A DNA stretch of 64,000 bases from an uncultured Bacteroidota bacterium (lineage in GTDB: Bacteria; Bacteroidota; Bacteroidia; Chitinophagales; Chitinophagaceae), in contig CAISPO010000012.1 in the NCBI GenBank assembly GCA_903887415.1, positions 1 through 64,000 of the forward strand, in the 5' to 3' direction. Made by a program: the position numbers and the translations under genes. This document shows positions 36,820 to 46,800 of this stretch, in pieces. The notes beneath the pieces were generated by a model that saw nothing but the letters and a program-made list of their open reading frames with translations, was not told where the DNA came from and ran no database searches. Positions within the stretch are counted from its first letter, which is position 1, and the number at the start of each line of letters is the position of its first letter.

Positions 36820-37263
36820 TATCTTCTCCACCCTCCGCTCATGCCTGCCGCCTTCAAATGGCGTCATCAGGAAGTCTTTGGTCATTGCTTCCGCCTTTTC
36901 AATAGAGACAAAGCGAGCAGGGATACAAATTACATTGGCATTATTGTGCTGGCGGGCCAGTGATGCGATCTCTTCATTCCAGCATAGCGCCGCACGGATA
37001 CCGGCATGTTTGTTCGCCGTCATGCACACACCATTACCGCTGCCGCATACCAGTATGCCCGCCGCAGCTTGCCCTTGCTCCACCATTGTCGCCACCGGAT
37101 GTGCAAAATCTGGATAGTCAACGCTGTCGAGGCTGTACGTACCCTTATCAGATACCTGCCAGCCAGCGGCTACGAGCATTTTCTTGATCTCCTCTTTGTA
37201 TTCATATCCCGCATGGTCAGCGCCTATTGCCAGTGGCAGGCTCTTATCAAAAGTAGTGTTCAT
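36817..37263 (-). CDS. rpiB: Ribose-5-phosphate isomerase B
   Basis: A 148-residue LacAB/RpiB enzyme interconverting ribose 5-phosphate and ribulose 5-phosphate in the pentose phosphate pathway. Hallmarks: I-G-A-D-H-A-G near the start, Asp/Tyr in V-D-Y-P-D-F, and V-C-G-S-G-N-G-V-C-M with the catalytic-base Cys region. R-H-N-x-A-N is represented by Q-H-N-N-A-N-V. The start is 1 base after the tatC stop, so the two are translated from one message. Confidence 0.92.
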   Translation of the reverse strand: MNTTFDKSLPLAIGADHAGYEYKEEIKKMLVAAGWQVSDKGTYSLDSVDYPDFAHPVATMVEQGQAAAGILVCGSGNGVCMTANKHAGIRAALCWNEEIASLARQHNNANVICIPARFVSIEKAEAMTKDFLMTPFEGGRHERRVEKI

Positions 37264-37264
37264 A

Positions 37265-38119
37265 CTATTGGTCTTTTAAAGCGTCTCTTTTTCTTTTTGC
37301 CCGTACTACGCGGCCGCTGATGCTCACAGATACCTCAAACAATATGTACAAAGGTATAAAAACAAGCAAGCAACTGAAAAGATCGGGCGGTGTAATGATC
37401 TCCGCGAGGATGAACAGGATAACTATAGCATACCTGCGTTTTTCCCGCAAAAATTCAGGAGTAAGGATACCTATCCGCGACAGGAAATATACCAGTATAG
37501 GCAGCTCAAATACGATACCCAGCGCCAGTATCATGTTGCTCATGGTATCGTAATAGTTATCCAGGGTAATGATATTCTTCACTTTGGCGCTGAGCTGGTA
37601 ATTGCCAAAGAAGTTGATCGTATATGGAGCAACAATGAAATATGAAAAGAGTACACCTGTGAAAAACAACAGGGAACACCAGAACACTATGCCACGCGCC
37701 ATTTTGATCTCATCTGGCTTCAGGGCCGGCTTTATAAACTTCCAGAGCTGCCACAGCACATATGGGAAGGCAATGATAAAGCCCAGCATCAGCGAAACAG
37801 AAAGACTCATCATAAACTGCCCCGTAACGGCGGTATTCTGGAAATCCATTTTTATCTCGCCCAGGCAGAATGCATCATAATGCAGGAACCTGCCCAGCGC
37901 ACAAAACCATTTGTAAGATATAAAATCACTGTGCGCCGGGCCCAGGATCACCTTATCGAATATCCACTCTACCTTGCAGAAAATAATGATGGCGCCTACC
38001 AGTATCGCAATAGCCGACTTGATGATATGCCAGCGCAGGTCTTCCACATGGTCCAGAAAATTCATTTCGGCCTGCGGATTACTGTTTCTTTTGCTCAGAA
38101 AGTTTTTAAGAATACTCAA
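37265..38119 (-). CDS. tatC: Sec-independent translocase TatC
   Basis: A 284-residue, six-helix inner-membrane protein. E-M-N-F-L-D-H-V-E-D-L-R near residue 20 is the conserved N-terminal Tat signal-peptide-binding motif. Later, F-P-Y-V-L-W-Q-L-W-K-F-I-K-P-A-L and F-E-L-P-I-L-V-Y are typical of TatC. It exports folded proteins with twin-arginine signals. The start is TTG at 38119, as no ATG or GTG is suitably placed; a TACCTTTG box lies 18 bases upstream. tatA is not adjacent. Operon: tatC-rpiB. Confidence 0.92.
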   Translation of the reverse strand: MSILKNFLSKRNSNPQAEMNFLDHVEDLRWHIIKSAIAILVGAIIIFCKVEWIFDKVILGPAHSDFISYKWFCALGRFLHYDAFCLGEIKMDFQNTAVTGQFMMSLSVSLMLGFIIAFPYVLWQLWKFIKPALKPDEIKMARGIVFWCSLLFFTGVLFSYFIVAPYTINFFGNYQLSAKVKNIITLDNYYDTMSNMILALGIVFELPILVYFLSRIGILTPEFLREKRRYAIVILFILAEIITPPDLFSCLLVFIPLYILFEVSVSISGRVVRAKRKRDALKDQ

Positions 38120-38137
38120 GACACTGTATTAGGGCTG

Positions 38138-38145
38138 CAAAGGTA
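38138..38145 (-). promoter_or_regulatory. -7 box of tatC-rpiB
   Basis: Reads TACCTTTG on the minus strand, 18 bases before the TTG start. Matches TAnnTTTG. No -33 TTTG at the expected distance. Confidence 0.5.
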
Positions 38146-38155
38146 GGGGTAAAGC

Positions 38156-38200
38156 GGTAATAAGTTGATAGGTTAATAAGTTAAAAGAGTAATAAGTCAA
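38156..38200. repeat. Degenerate GTTAATAAG repeats
   Basis: Four related units (GGTAATAAGTTGATA, GGTTAATAAGTTAA, AGTAATAAGTCAA) in direct orientation just upstream of the tatC promoter. Low-complexity dispersed-repeat DNA. Confidence 0.5.
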
Positions 38201-38276
38201 TCGTTCTTATTGCAAGATCGTAAGCAACAGGCCGCCCCCCTTTTGTTTCCGGCGTCGCCATCCGGAATTTATGACA

Positions 38277-41200
38277 TTACATCTTCACAAATTTCCGCAT
38301 CGTAGTACCACTATTGCCCCTGAACGTAATGTAATATAGTCCTGCAGGCAACATATCGACATTGATGTTGGTTTCTGATCGCGTCAGTGGCTTTTGCATT
38401 ATTTCCTGGCCTACACTGTTGGTGATAGTTAGCATATAATACGCATCCTGGTCCATTTTTATGGTTAGCTGATCGGTTGTGGGGTTTGGAGAAATTTGCA
38501 GGCTGCCTGGCGCAAGCTGCACATTGCCGACCGAATTAACTGGTGTGCCAATAACATCTTCAACCGTATCAGTCATTACAACAGGGTTATCATCGAAGAA
38601 AATACCAGCATGATTAAATATTGTTGTACCATCAGGCAACCCATTATAAGTTTTTACAGTGAACATAAACGTTCCGTCACACCGGCCATGGTGGCTGCTA
38701 TCGAGAAGATTGATTAACGGGAAATCAAATTTTACGATGTTGTGCACGCCATCGTTAAACGGCGCGATATTCATAACGGCCGAAGCTGCAACCATTTCCA
38801 GGGAGCGCGGGTCCACGTTATCCGACAGCGTATCCATCACATAAATATTGTGGGCGGTATCGTTGCCGGTGTTCTCAAAATTAACCGTGTACTCCAACTG
38901 CGTGCCAGCAACTATATTACCTGATGGTGTTACCGCCATGTAGTTTGGATCGTAGCCCGCTTTTACCGTATCGATCCGGGCGCAACTGTTATTTGCAGGA
39001 TTTACATCACCTGTTGTTGGAGTAGTCAGATAATTTGAATTAATAGTATCTCCTACGGAAAGGTATGCTCCTGGGATACCGAGGGTAAATTGAATTATAG
39101 GAGAAGCAATATCTGCTGACACTGTTGCCAGGTCCCAGGTAATATTTGTACCACTCTGAGTGGTGGGGGCCGGAGATGAATATGCAAAATTATACTGAGG
39201 ACTAAAATTCACAGTCACCGTAGCATTTTCTGGCGTGCAATACATATTGCCTACCAAAACAACCCCATCAGCTCTATGTACCCCGCAGTGCATCGTAACA
39301 TTTTCTGTAAGGTCAAATGGTGTTGTTCCATTACAGCTAAGCCCAAAATATTTTACCGGGTATGAGGTGATTGCCGAAATAGTGTCGTACAGAACACCGG
39401 AGACAGGACACGATGCATATGTACCTCCGGGAATAACACGGAAAGAATATACAGTGCCCGGCATACCATAAGATTTATAATACAGGCCACTGGTAACAGA
39501 GAAAGTATCTATCGGGATGCTGTTAGAGTCAACTTGCACAAGCAGTGGTATCATATTATATGGTTCACTGGGTTCTTGCTCACAATCACCATTTAAATCT
39601 ACAAACATTTTTACCGGCAACACCCTGCAATAAACGTATTCGTAATGAAATGATACAGAGTCCTGTGGCACACCATTGTAATAAAGCATCTGTTTTACAC
39701 TATAATAACCCGGGGATGAATAATAATGCACTGCAATTGCGTCTGACATCAAACCTGCCGCTACAAATGCAATAGAGTCGCTTGTATTATCCCCATAATA
39801 AGTTTTTAGACGGAATAGCGGTGACGGGCCATTGACACTAACAAAATATTGTGCTCCGTGACAGGCTGTATCCGGGTAACTGATTATACTGTCCGCAACA
39901 ATGGTACAAGGAACGTGATTTATTTTAAAACCTGCTGTGGGCGCGGACAAACCGCTTGAGGTGCATGTAACGACACAGCGGTAATAGGTAGGTGCAGTAA
40001 GCCCCGTGAGGGAGTAACCTGAAGTGTTAGCCCCGGAAATATTTGTCCATGAAGCGCTGTCAGCAGATGCTTGCCATTGATAAGACATACTTCCATAAGA
40101 ACTGCCGGTATCTGCAAGGATAACTGAGGCTGCAGCACAGGCAACCGAAGCCGAACTTACCACGGCTCCTGCTACCGGTGTGCCAGTGCAAGGAGTGGGC
40201 ATGGATGTGATCTTGCGCACAGTTGTAATATCTGACACGTATATATTGCCTGACGCATCAACGCTGATACCAAAGGGGTCATTTACTTGTGCAATAGTCG
40301 CAGGGCCGCCATCCCCACTTAAACCCGCAATACCTGTGCCGGCGATTGTATTTATTACACCTGATGTATTTATTTGCCGCACTCGGTAATTATTAATATC
40401 CGTGAAATAAACACTGCCCCCGCCATCTATAGCAACGCTATATGGTTTATTCAAATTTGCAGCGGTAGCAGCACCCCCATCCCCACTGAAGCCAGTACTT
40501 CCTGTCCCAGCAATCGTGGTAATTACACCAGAAGCATTTATTTTTCGCACTACCATATTATTAAAGTCGGGAAAATAGACATTGTCGTAATTATCTGCTG
40601 CAATGCCGCTCATGCCATCTATCTCGGCGGCTGTTGCCGGTCCGCTATCGCCGGTATAGCCCGGGTATCCGGTACCTGCTATGGTCGTTATTACTCCTGA
40701 TGTATTTATTTTCCGAATACGGCTGTTACCATAATCAGCAATGTAGAGATTTCCAGCCCCGTCCAACGCAATAGCCTGTGCACTGCTTATCATTGCTGCC
40801 GTTGCAGGGCCTCCATCTCCGCTATAACCAGCAGTACCGGTACCGGCAAAAGTTGTAATAGTCCCGGATGCATCGACTTTTCGGATGCGATAATTAATCA
40901 ACCCATCCGCAATGTATAAGTTTCCCAAGGCATCTACCTTCACATCAAATGGGGTATTTAATTCGGCTGCAGTCGCTGGCCCACCATCGCCACTATATCC
41001 CGGGCTAATACCAATACCGGCAACTGTTGAAATAATACCTGCAGTATTTACTTTACGAATACAGTGATTAGATTCATCGCAAAAATAAAAATTACCAAAA
41101 TTATCTGTGCAGGAGCCGGCGGTTGTTCCTACACCGGCGCTGGTGGCAGGCCCGCCATCTCCGCTGTAACCCGAAAACGCACCTGCCATTAAATTGATAT

Positions 41201-41279
41201 ACCCAGCCTGTGCATAGGAAGCATCAACGGAACAAAAAGATAACACTATTACAGTGATAAGAAATATAGCCTGCCTCAT
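38277..41279 (-). CDS. NHL-repeat secreted protein with T9SS sorting domain
   Basis: A 1000-residue protein with a signal peptide ending at Tyr-Ala-Gln. Residues about 30-365 hold six NHL-type propeller repeats, each carrying A-G-x-G-x-x-G-Y-S-G-D-G-G-P-A-T and I-R-K-V/I-N/D. An Ig-like domain follows (about 370-460), then a middle part with SdrD/B-type and DUF11-like features (V-N-F-E-N-T-G-N-D-T-A near 830). The C-terminus has I-S-P-N-P-T and a T9SS type A domain. It is probably surface-attached or secreted; NHL propellers commonly bind proteins or glycans. It lies downstream of a hairpin shared with the protease/sigma operon. Confidence 0.85.
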   Translation of the reverse strand: MRQAIFLITVIVLSFCSVDASYAQAGYINLMAGAFSGYSGDGGPATSAGVGTTAGSCTDNFGNFYFCDESNHCIRKVNTAGIISTVAGIGISPGYSGDGGPATAAELNTPFDVKVDALGNLYIADGLINYRIRKVDASGTITTFAGTGTAGYSGDGGPATAAMISSAQAIALDGAGNLYIADYGNSRIRKINTSGVITTIAGTGYPGYTGDSGPATAAEIDGMSGIAADNYDNVYFPDFNNMVVRKINASGVITTIAGTGSTGFSGDGGAATAANLNKPYSVAIDGGGSVYFTDINNYRVRQINTSGVINTIAGTGIAGLSGDGGPATIAQVNDPFGISVDASGNIYVSDITTVRKITSMPTPCTGTPVAGAVVSSASVACAAASVILADTGSSYGSMSYQWQASADSASWTNISGANTSGYSLTGLTAPTYYRCVVTCTSSGLSAPTAGFKINHVPCTIVADSIISYPDTACHGAQYFVSVNGPSPLFRLKTYYGDNTSDSIAFVAAGLMSDAIAVHYYSSPGYYSVKQMLYYNGVPQDSVSFHYEYVYCRVLPVKMFVDLNGDCEQEPSEPYNMIPLLVQVDSNSIPIDTFSVTSGLYYKSYGMPGTVYSFRVIPGGTYASCPVSGVLYDTISAITSYPVKYFGLSCNGTTPFDLTENVTMHCGVHRADGVVLVGNMYCTPENATVTVNFSPQYNFAYSSPAPTTQSGTNITWDLATVSADIASPIIQFTLGIPGAYLSVGDTINSNYLTTPTTGDVNPANNSCARIDTVKAGYDPNYMAVTPSGNIVAGTQLEYTVNFENTGNDTAHNIYVMDTLSDNVDPRSLEMVAASAVMNIAPFNDGVHNIVKFDFPLINLLDSSHHGRCDGTFMFTVKTYNGLPDGTTIFNHAGIFFDDNPVVMTDTVEDVIGTPVNSVGNVQLAPGSLQISPNPTTDQLTIKMDQDAYYMLTITNSVGQEIMQKPLTRSETNINVDMLPAGLYYITFRGNSGTTMRKFVKM

Positions 41280-41324
41280 AAAATATACCTTAATACTTCG
41301 TAAAAGTACATGGAATAGATTTCT

Positions 41325-41352
41325 TAAAAATCAGTATAAATACTGATTTTTA
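41325..41352 (-). terminator. Perfect AT-rich hairpin, probable terminator
   Basis: TAAAAATCAGTA (41325-41336) and TACTGATTTTTA (41341-41352) pair perfectly around TAAA. It lies 84 bp beyond the stop of the protease gene on the minus strand and 46 bp upstream of the NHL gene start, and could work in either direction. Confidence 0.6.
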
Positions 41353-41435
41353 GTGCCATTATACCCTTCAGTGTTTAACAACAACAATGGGGAGAAAGCC
41401 CTATTATTTCCTGCCGGTAGGCGGTAATTGGGGGG

Positions 41436-42533
41436 TTACTTCTTATACACCTTCACAGAGAAGGTGTAAGGTTGCATCTTTTCTATCTGGCTTTCGCGGC
41501 TCAGGTGGGCCAGCTTGTTAGTCCTTGGCAGGTGCAGGCTGTTTGCGTTGGGTATGGTATGCAGCAATTCCAGCAACGCTTTTGAACTCACTGCATAGGT
41601 GTTCGCTTCGTTCTGGCTGCCTACTGCTGTGAGCAGGCCCAGCAGGTTGCCCTTGCCATCTATCACCGGCGAACCGCTCTGGCCGTGGCCCGCAGGCAGC
41701 GCCAGCGTATATTGGAGCTCATTGCCCTGGAAACCGTTCTTTGCGCTGATATAGCCTTCGTTATACACCATATCATCCTTGGGATAGCCCAGGGTATATA
41801 TCTGGGAGCCCAGCCCGGCCTTACTATTGGCAAAAACGTACGGTATCTCGCCTTTGCTAAAACGGAAATTCTTCTTCTCCACTTTCAATATCGCCACATC
41901 AGCCTCGGCATTAAAGTTCACCAGGAATGCTTTGTAATAATCCCCGTCATGGTCTTGTATATACACGGAATCCTCATCGCTGATCACGTGATAAGCTGTA
42001 ACAAAATAACCATCGTTGGTAAGCGCAAAGCCGGTACCGGTATATTTCACATCAGATGGTGGCGGGGCGGGTATGTTCTTATTTACCTTTTGTATCAGCT
42101 GATTTTGTGTGGCTTGCTGCTGCGCCTGCACCTTCTTTATATCTTTTACTTCCCGGCTTATGTTGTTGTACTGTGATTCGCTTTTATTCAAGCGAGGTTT
42201 TAAGCTCCATATGGTGATGGTAGAAGTAAGTATGGCCACAGTGGCAGCCACAGCAGCCGTGCGCCAGAAATGAGCCGGCAAAACGATGTTCAGGCCCTTC
42301 TTGATCACCTTCCCTGCGGTCTGTTTTTCGTGGATATCACGCAGCATAGAGCGGAAGCGCTTTTGCTTGCCGTTGCCCTCCATAGAGCGGATAAGGTTAG
42401 CAGCCTCATTAAATTCATTTGCGAACTCAATATCAGACGCCAGGCGTGCATTCAATTCACCGACCTCTCCCTGTGATAGAGAACTTGCTATATATGCTTC
42501 GGCAAGTTCCCAGGTACTTTTATTTTGAGACAT
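41436..42533 (-). CDS. Anti-sigma-like N-terminus fused to a periplasmic trypsin-like protease
   Basis: A 365-residue single-pass membrane protein. Residues 1-85 are cytoplasmic and helical (A-E-A-Y-I-A-S-S-L-S-Q-G-E-V-G-E-L), resembling the start of anti-sigma factors. One membrane helix lies at about 91-110 and a coiled coil at about 118-150. The periplasmic part is a trypsin-like fold with His182 (T-A-Y-H-V-I), Asp212 (A-D-V-A-I-L-K-V) and Ser286 (G-Q-S-G-S-P), a complete triad. An ECF sigma gene lies directly upstream in the same direction. I infer a membrane anti-sigma whose outer domain senses or cuts envelope proteins. Not a DegP, as no PDZ domain follows. Confidence 0.78.
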   Translation of the reverse strand: MSQNKSTWELAEAYIASSLSQGEVGELNARLASDIEFANEFNEAANLIRSMEGNGKQKRFRSMLRDIHEKQTAGKVIKKGLNIVLPAHFWRTAAVAATVAILTSTITIWSLKPRLNKSESQYNNISREVKDIKKVQAQQQATQNQLIQKVNKNIPAPPPSDVKYTGTGFALTNDGYFVTAYHVISDEDSVYIQDHDGDYYKAFLVNFNAEADVAILKVEKKNFRFSKGEIPYVFANSKAGLGSQIYTLGYPKDDMVYNEGYISAKNGFQGNELQYTLALPAGHGQSGSPVIDGKGNLLGLLTAVGSQNEANTYAVSSKALLELLHTIPNANSLHLPRTNKLAHLSRESQIEKMQPYTFSVKVYKK

Positions 42534-42537
42534 GTTT

Positions 42538-42575
42538 CAAATTCAAAATTATAAAGTCAAAAATCTAAAAAATAC
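42538..42575. repeat. T-rich leader repeat before the protease gene
   Basis: On the minus strand this reads GATTTTTGACTTTATAA then TTTTGAATTTGAAAC, ending directly at the ATG at 42533. It closely resembles the leaders of ispE and of the ABC ATPase near 52.5 kb. Confidence 0.55.
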
Positions 42576-42616
42576 TCAATAATCCAAATCCTGGTCTTAG
42601 TGAGCATCAATCCAAC

Positions 42617-42632
42617 CCTGCCTGCCGGCAGG
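42617..42632. repeat. Short copy of the GC palindrome
   Basis: CCTGCCTGCCGGCAGG, sharing 16 bases with the 20-bp palindrome in the ostA-like gene (11458-11477). It lies in the 124-bp spacer between the sigma factor and protease genes. Confidence 0.75.
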
Positions 42633-42657
42633 TTCCCAATCACAAATTCCTAATTCC

Positions 42658-43239
42658 CTATTTAGCCTGCACAGTGTAAAACAGTTTACGAAGCCTTGCG
42701 AGGCACTTATATTTCTGTGTTTTGGCGTTGTCCGGGTTGGTGTACCCAAAGTCTGCCGCTATTTCCTGCATGCTTTTATCGTGGTGATAGTATGCCTTCA
42801 ATATCGACCTGCATGGCTCCCCTACCTGGTCCAGCGCGCTATCCAACTGGTCATAATGCGCTTCACGTTCCTCATGCACATTTACATCCTCTTCGTAGCC
42901 CGCGCCTTCATCTTCATCATCCTGCCCGGTATTTTCCAGCAGATAGACCGGCTCTTTGTGCTGCTTTTGCAGTTTTTTGTACCACAAATGTTTACTCACC
43001 GCGAAAAGATAAGTACCTATGCTGCAGGTAAGCCGGAAACTCGTATCCTGCGCCTTGCCAAACAATACCACCATCGCCTCCTGGAAAAGATCTGCTGCAT
43101 CTGCCGCTGAGCCTCCGTTCTTAATCAACCAGCCGCTTATAATATGATAATTTTGCTGGTATAATTGTTCCGTTGCACCCCGCTGCCCTGCCGCCAACGC
43201 TGCTAGTAATTGCTGCTCGGTATTTATCGGACTATGCAC
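42658..43239 (-). CDS. ECF-type RNA polymerase sigma factor
   Basis: A 193-residue sigma-70-family protein. Region 2 lies at about 25-95 (A-A-D-L-F-Q-E-A-M-V-V-L-F and T-Y-L-F-A-V-S-K-H-L-W). An acidic linker follows (about 100-125). Region 4 is at about 130-190, with S-M-Q-E-I-A-A-D-F-G-Y-T-N as the helix-turn-helix. The 124-bp gap to the membrane protease gene contains repeats but no terminator, so they are likely co-transcribed and functionally paired. The promoters it reads are not known. Confidence 0.88.
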   Translation of the reverse strand: MHSPINTEQQLLAALAAGQRGATEQLYQQNYHIISGWLIKNGGSAADAADLFQEAMVVLFGKAQDTSFRLTCSIGTYLFAVSKHLWYKKLQKQHKEPVYLLENTGQDDEDEGAGYEEDVNVHEEREAHYDQLDSALDQVGEPCRSILKAYYHHDKSMQEIAADFGYTNPDNAKTQKYKCLARLRKLFYTVQAK

Positions 43240-43379
43240 TTATTAATACTGTTTTTTGAAAAAAGTAACCCTGCTCCACGAAACTATTTTTATTTTAATG
43301 CGTAAGCAAATGTGAATATAAAGGTAGATAAAATTGGGATTGAAGCGTTTCGAATAACGGCTCTTATTTGGCTTTTTCG

Positions 43380-43387
43380 TAATTTTG
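43380..43387 (+). promoter_or_regulatory. -7 box of the second antitoxin
   Basis: TAATTTTG, 15 bases before the ATG at 43403. Matches TAnnTTTG. Confidence 0.5.
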
Positions 43388-43402
43388 CATAAATATCATT
43401 TT

Positions 43403-43642
43403 ATGACAGCTACTGACGTTCTGCGTAAACAAATAAAGCAATCCATCGATAAAGCTGATGATAAATCTCTCAGACGGGTGCAGGCTATTTTGGAAGTTGA
43501 CCAGGAAGAAGAAGACTGGTGGGATGAACTGCCCCATGAAGTTCAGCAATCATTGGAAAGAGCTTTGAAAGAATCTGAAGAAGGAAAAGGAATTCCCCAT
43601 TCGCAAATGATGGAAAAATATAGCAAATGGTTCAGGAAATAA
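43403..43642 (+). CDS. Antitoxin of a degenerate RelE-type module
   Basis: A 79-residue protein from the ATG at 43403. The N-terminus L-R-K-Q-I-K-Q-S-I-D-K-A-D-D-K-S-L-R-R-V is related to the antitoxins at 33441-33680 and 56774-57022. The C-terminal half is acidic and helical (E-D-W-W-D-E-L-P-H-E-V-Q-Q-S-L-E-R-A-L) and ends in aromatic-basic residues. Its 3' end overlaps by 16 bases the start of a damaged toxin gene. With the toxin broken it may persist as a cross-acting antitoxin or regulator, or be decaying. Confidence 0.75.
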   Translation: MTATDVLRKQIKQSIDKADDKSLRRVQAILEVDQEEEDWWDELPHEVQQSLERALKESEEGKGIPHSQMMEKYSKWFRK

Positions 43643-43855
43643 TCTGGCTGCCAGAAGCAGAGGCCACTTTTCTAGTTACTTGTAATAGAATCGAATCCCA
43701 GGTTAGGCACAAAAGGAGGTAAAAAACCCAATGTGTACAAAACAGTAGTTCATAAAAGAATCATCCTTTTTTATCAATACAAACCTATCAAAAAGGAAAT
43801 AGTGCTTTTAATTTTTTGGAATACATTACAGAAGCCGCAAAAACTTAAACTCTAA
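43627..43855 (+). pseudogene. Internally deleted, frameshifted RelE/ParE toxin
   Basis: From the ATG at 43627 the frame gives M-V-Q-E-I-I-W-L-P-E-A-E-A-T-F-L, a normal RelE/ParE beginning. It then reaches a stop at 43720. In the next frame, from about 43688 to the stop at 43853-43855, the sequence reads S-N-P-R-L-G-T-K-G-G-K, then H-K-R-I-I-L-F-Y-Q-Y, then L-I-F-W-N-T-L-Q, the classic C-terminal half of such toxins. About 25-30 residues between the halves are absent, so a deletion not divisible by three has both shortened and shifted the gene. It overlaps the antitoxin as intact modules do. Confidence 0.82.
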
Positions 43856-43876
43856 GAAAATATTAACCCTCCCTAT

Positions 43877-46800
43877 CTAAAAATCCGTCCCTAGCGAAAA
43901 GTAAAGAACCGGCTTTTTAGGGTCGTCTATGCTCCAGGCCAGATCCGTGCGCACAAAGTAGCCGAATAGCGTAGTGCGGAGGCCCCCACCATAGCCCACT
44001 GCTACACCGTTAGTTACCGAAAGTGTCAGGAACACATTGTTAAGCGGGCTGGCCTGCGATGGGTTTGACGGGTAGTTATAGGTCGTAGAACGGTTTGCAG
44101 CCGTAGGCAGAAACGCATTCCAGGCATCACCTATATCACAAAATCCCTCCACCTGCAGGTTCTTCAATATAGCCGACTGTATGGGCCTGTGCAGGAAAGT
44201 AGTCAGCACCGGCAGCCGCAGCTCCGTTGTGAATACTGCAAAGTTATTGCCCACTCTGGCATACTGGTCGTAGCCCCGCAATGAAGTCCCCAATGTCTGG
44301 AAACCATAGTTGTCCGCGGGCGCCTGGCTGCCGCCTGCCGCTTGCTTAGGCGACATCCAGTTGTCCACGCCGCCGGCAAGGTATTCCACTTCGCTGTTGC
44401 CATCGGAGTGTGCATAGGCAAGGCGGTTGGCGAGGATAAAATTTTTATACAGCTTCTGGTAGTTCCTGATATCCAGGCCAATATTGTAGCAGCTCTTATT
44501 GCCGTTGTTCAGGCCATATAGTTCTTCTGCATACACCTTGAATTTTGTACCGTTTGATATGTTCAGCACAGGTGTTATCGTGTTATCAAACACATACTCC
44601 AGCCTGCTCACAGAAGTGTAGGTAACGGTGTTAGGCACTGGGTAGGCCAGGCTCATGACGTCTGTTATTTTTTCTATGGATTTGTCCTGCCGTAGCGCCG
44701 TATGGAAGCGTATGCTCCGCACCCGGTCCAGCGGGTAGCTGAAGTCAGCTTCCACCATGTTGGAAACTGATTTGAACAATTGTGGCTGCACCAGGATGCC
44801 CTTGCTGCCCACATACTCCACATTTTCGTACGCTTTATCTGTAGTGCGCAGGAAGAGTATGCCCCAGTCCAGCCGCTTCTTCAGGTTTTGATATTGAAGG
44901 AAGTATGCGGACGCGGACAGGTTAATCGGCAACTGGAAACCTGCTGTTATTTTCTGGTCTTCCATCAGCTCGTTCATGGCAAGAGTGGTAAGTGCGCTCA
45001 GCGATGGATTATTATACTGCCCCCCATTGCTGGCTATAGACTGGTATTGAGAGAACAGTATGCTGTTATCCAGCTTTACAGAGAAAAAGTCGGGCTTAAA
45101 GCTGAGGCGGTAAGGGGTTGGCTTCATGTTCAGATACGCGCTGTCCGTTATTTCCGTAAGCAGCGAGCTGTCCGCGCTCCCGCTTGCCTTGCTTGCGTTG
45201 TAGATGTTATTAGGCTTGTTCTTCACTTTCTTTTTCGGCATTGCCGTTGTATCCGAAAATTCCGACTGGAATGCATTTCCGCCTTTTATTTCCGGTTGCT
45301 CCGGCTGTTCTTCTTCTTCGGCCTTATACTTTCCGGGGCTAAAAGGCAGCGGAGAACTGCCATTGCCAGTACTAGTCTTTGGCTCATGTTTTTCTACAGA
45401 TAAAATAGTAGGCGACAGGTTCTTCACTGTAGCATTTACACCCGGCATCTGCAGCTCGTGAAAGTACACCATGTACCTGTCTTCCTCCTGCACCACATCT
45501 GCCACATCGCCGCTGGCCAGGTTGTATTGCTGGCTGAGTATGCTGGTAGTATAATTCGTGATCGGCACTGAATAAGCCGAATCTTTATTATGCCTGTCAC
45601 GGGCAAATAATACCACATATTTGTTATTAATACCGTTGCTGTCGTTGAGATAAGCAAAATTATCAAGCCCGTATTGTATAGGCTGCGATATATGGCCCGT
45701 CTTTGTATTGGTCAGTTGCAGCAGTTCCGTTCTGTTGGTCTTTGTGTCGTAAAAAAACGCATTCATTGGCCCTGTGGGCAGCTCGTTCACGCCCAGCGGC
45801 ACATCCAGGTTTGGTTTCGGCCTGTTCGAAAGGAACAATATTCCGGTTCTTGAGCCACCGCTAATAAATTCCGGCGAAACATCATCCCACACATCGTCCG
45901 TAATGTTAGTCATCTTCGATCCCTTGAAGGTAAACATATATAGGTCCGTCTGGCTCTTTCTTATTGCCGAGAACACCAGCCGGTCTTCATCTTCCACTGC
46001 CATAAACGCCATGCTCAGCACACGGTCAAAACGGTTCTTAGGGATCACGTAATCATTCGTCCTCCCCTTCAGGCTGTTATACACACGTATCCGCATGGTC
46101 TTCCCCTTTTTATACAGCAGCGCCATTTTGTAACCGGTGTTAGACCACGCTATCATGGGGTAAGTAGGGTCCGTCTGCTCTGTGAGGTCTTTTTGCCCGC
46201 CGGTTAGCAACGTAGCAGTTTCCTGTTCTTTGGCGGTCTTCTGGTCATATACCGTGAACTCTCCGTCTTTCCACACCACATAGCATATATCGCTGCCTCT
46301 CGGTGATACTCTTATGTCGCGGATAATACTGTTATCCTTCGGCACTTTCAGCGCAATCAGGCCCTTTGTACTGTCAGGCGTTTCCTGTTTCAGCGCATCC
46401 TGGGCATAAACGCCTTTATAAAAATTGATGCATGAATCATATGCCTTCGTCACCTTCAGCCCCAGGTTGGCTTTGTCCGTTGTGGCTTTGTTCAGGCTAG
46501 TTTTTTGCTGCATACTGTACAGCAGTTGTTTCACAGTGTTATTGCTGTACTGGCTCGAAACAAATTTCCAGAACGCCTTTCCGGCGAGCTCGGGATATTG
46601 CTCAGAGAGCGCATAGAATCCGGCATCGGGCCGTGCATCCAGCAGGCTCTTCCATTCACTGTTGCTCTTAGCGTCCCAGCCATCCACCAGGTACGATATG
46701 TAGCCGTCCGTTACCCATTCCGGCAGGTTCAGCAGCAGGGCGTTCTTCACCATCTTCTTGAAGTTCTCGCCAAACATCATGCGTTCCATCACCACACGGG

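Noticed and set aside
38247-38268. TTCCGG/CCGGAA inverted repeat as terminator of the NHL gene
   Set aside because: Only six paired bases and no U-tract on the relevant strand.
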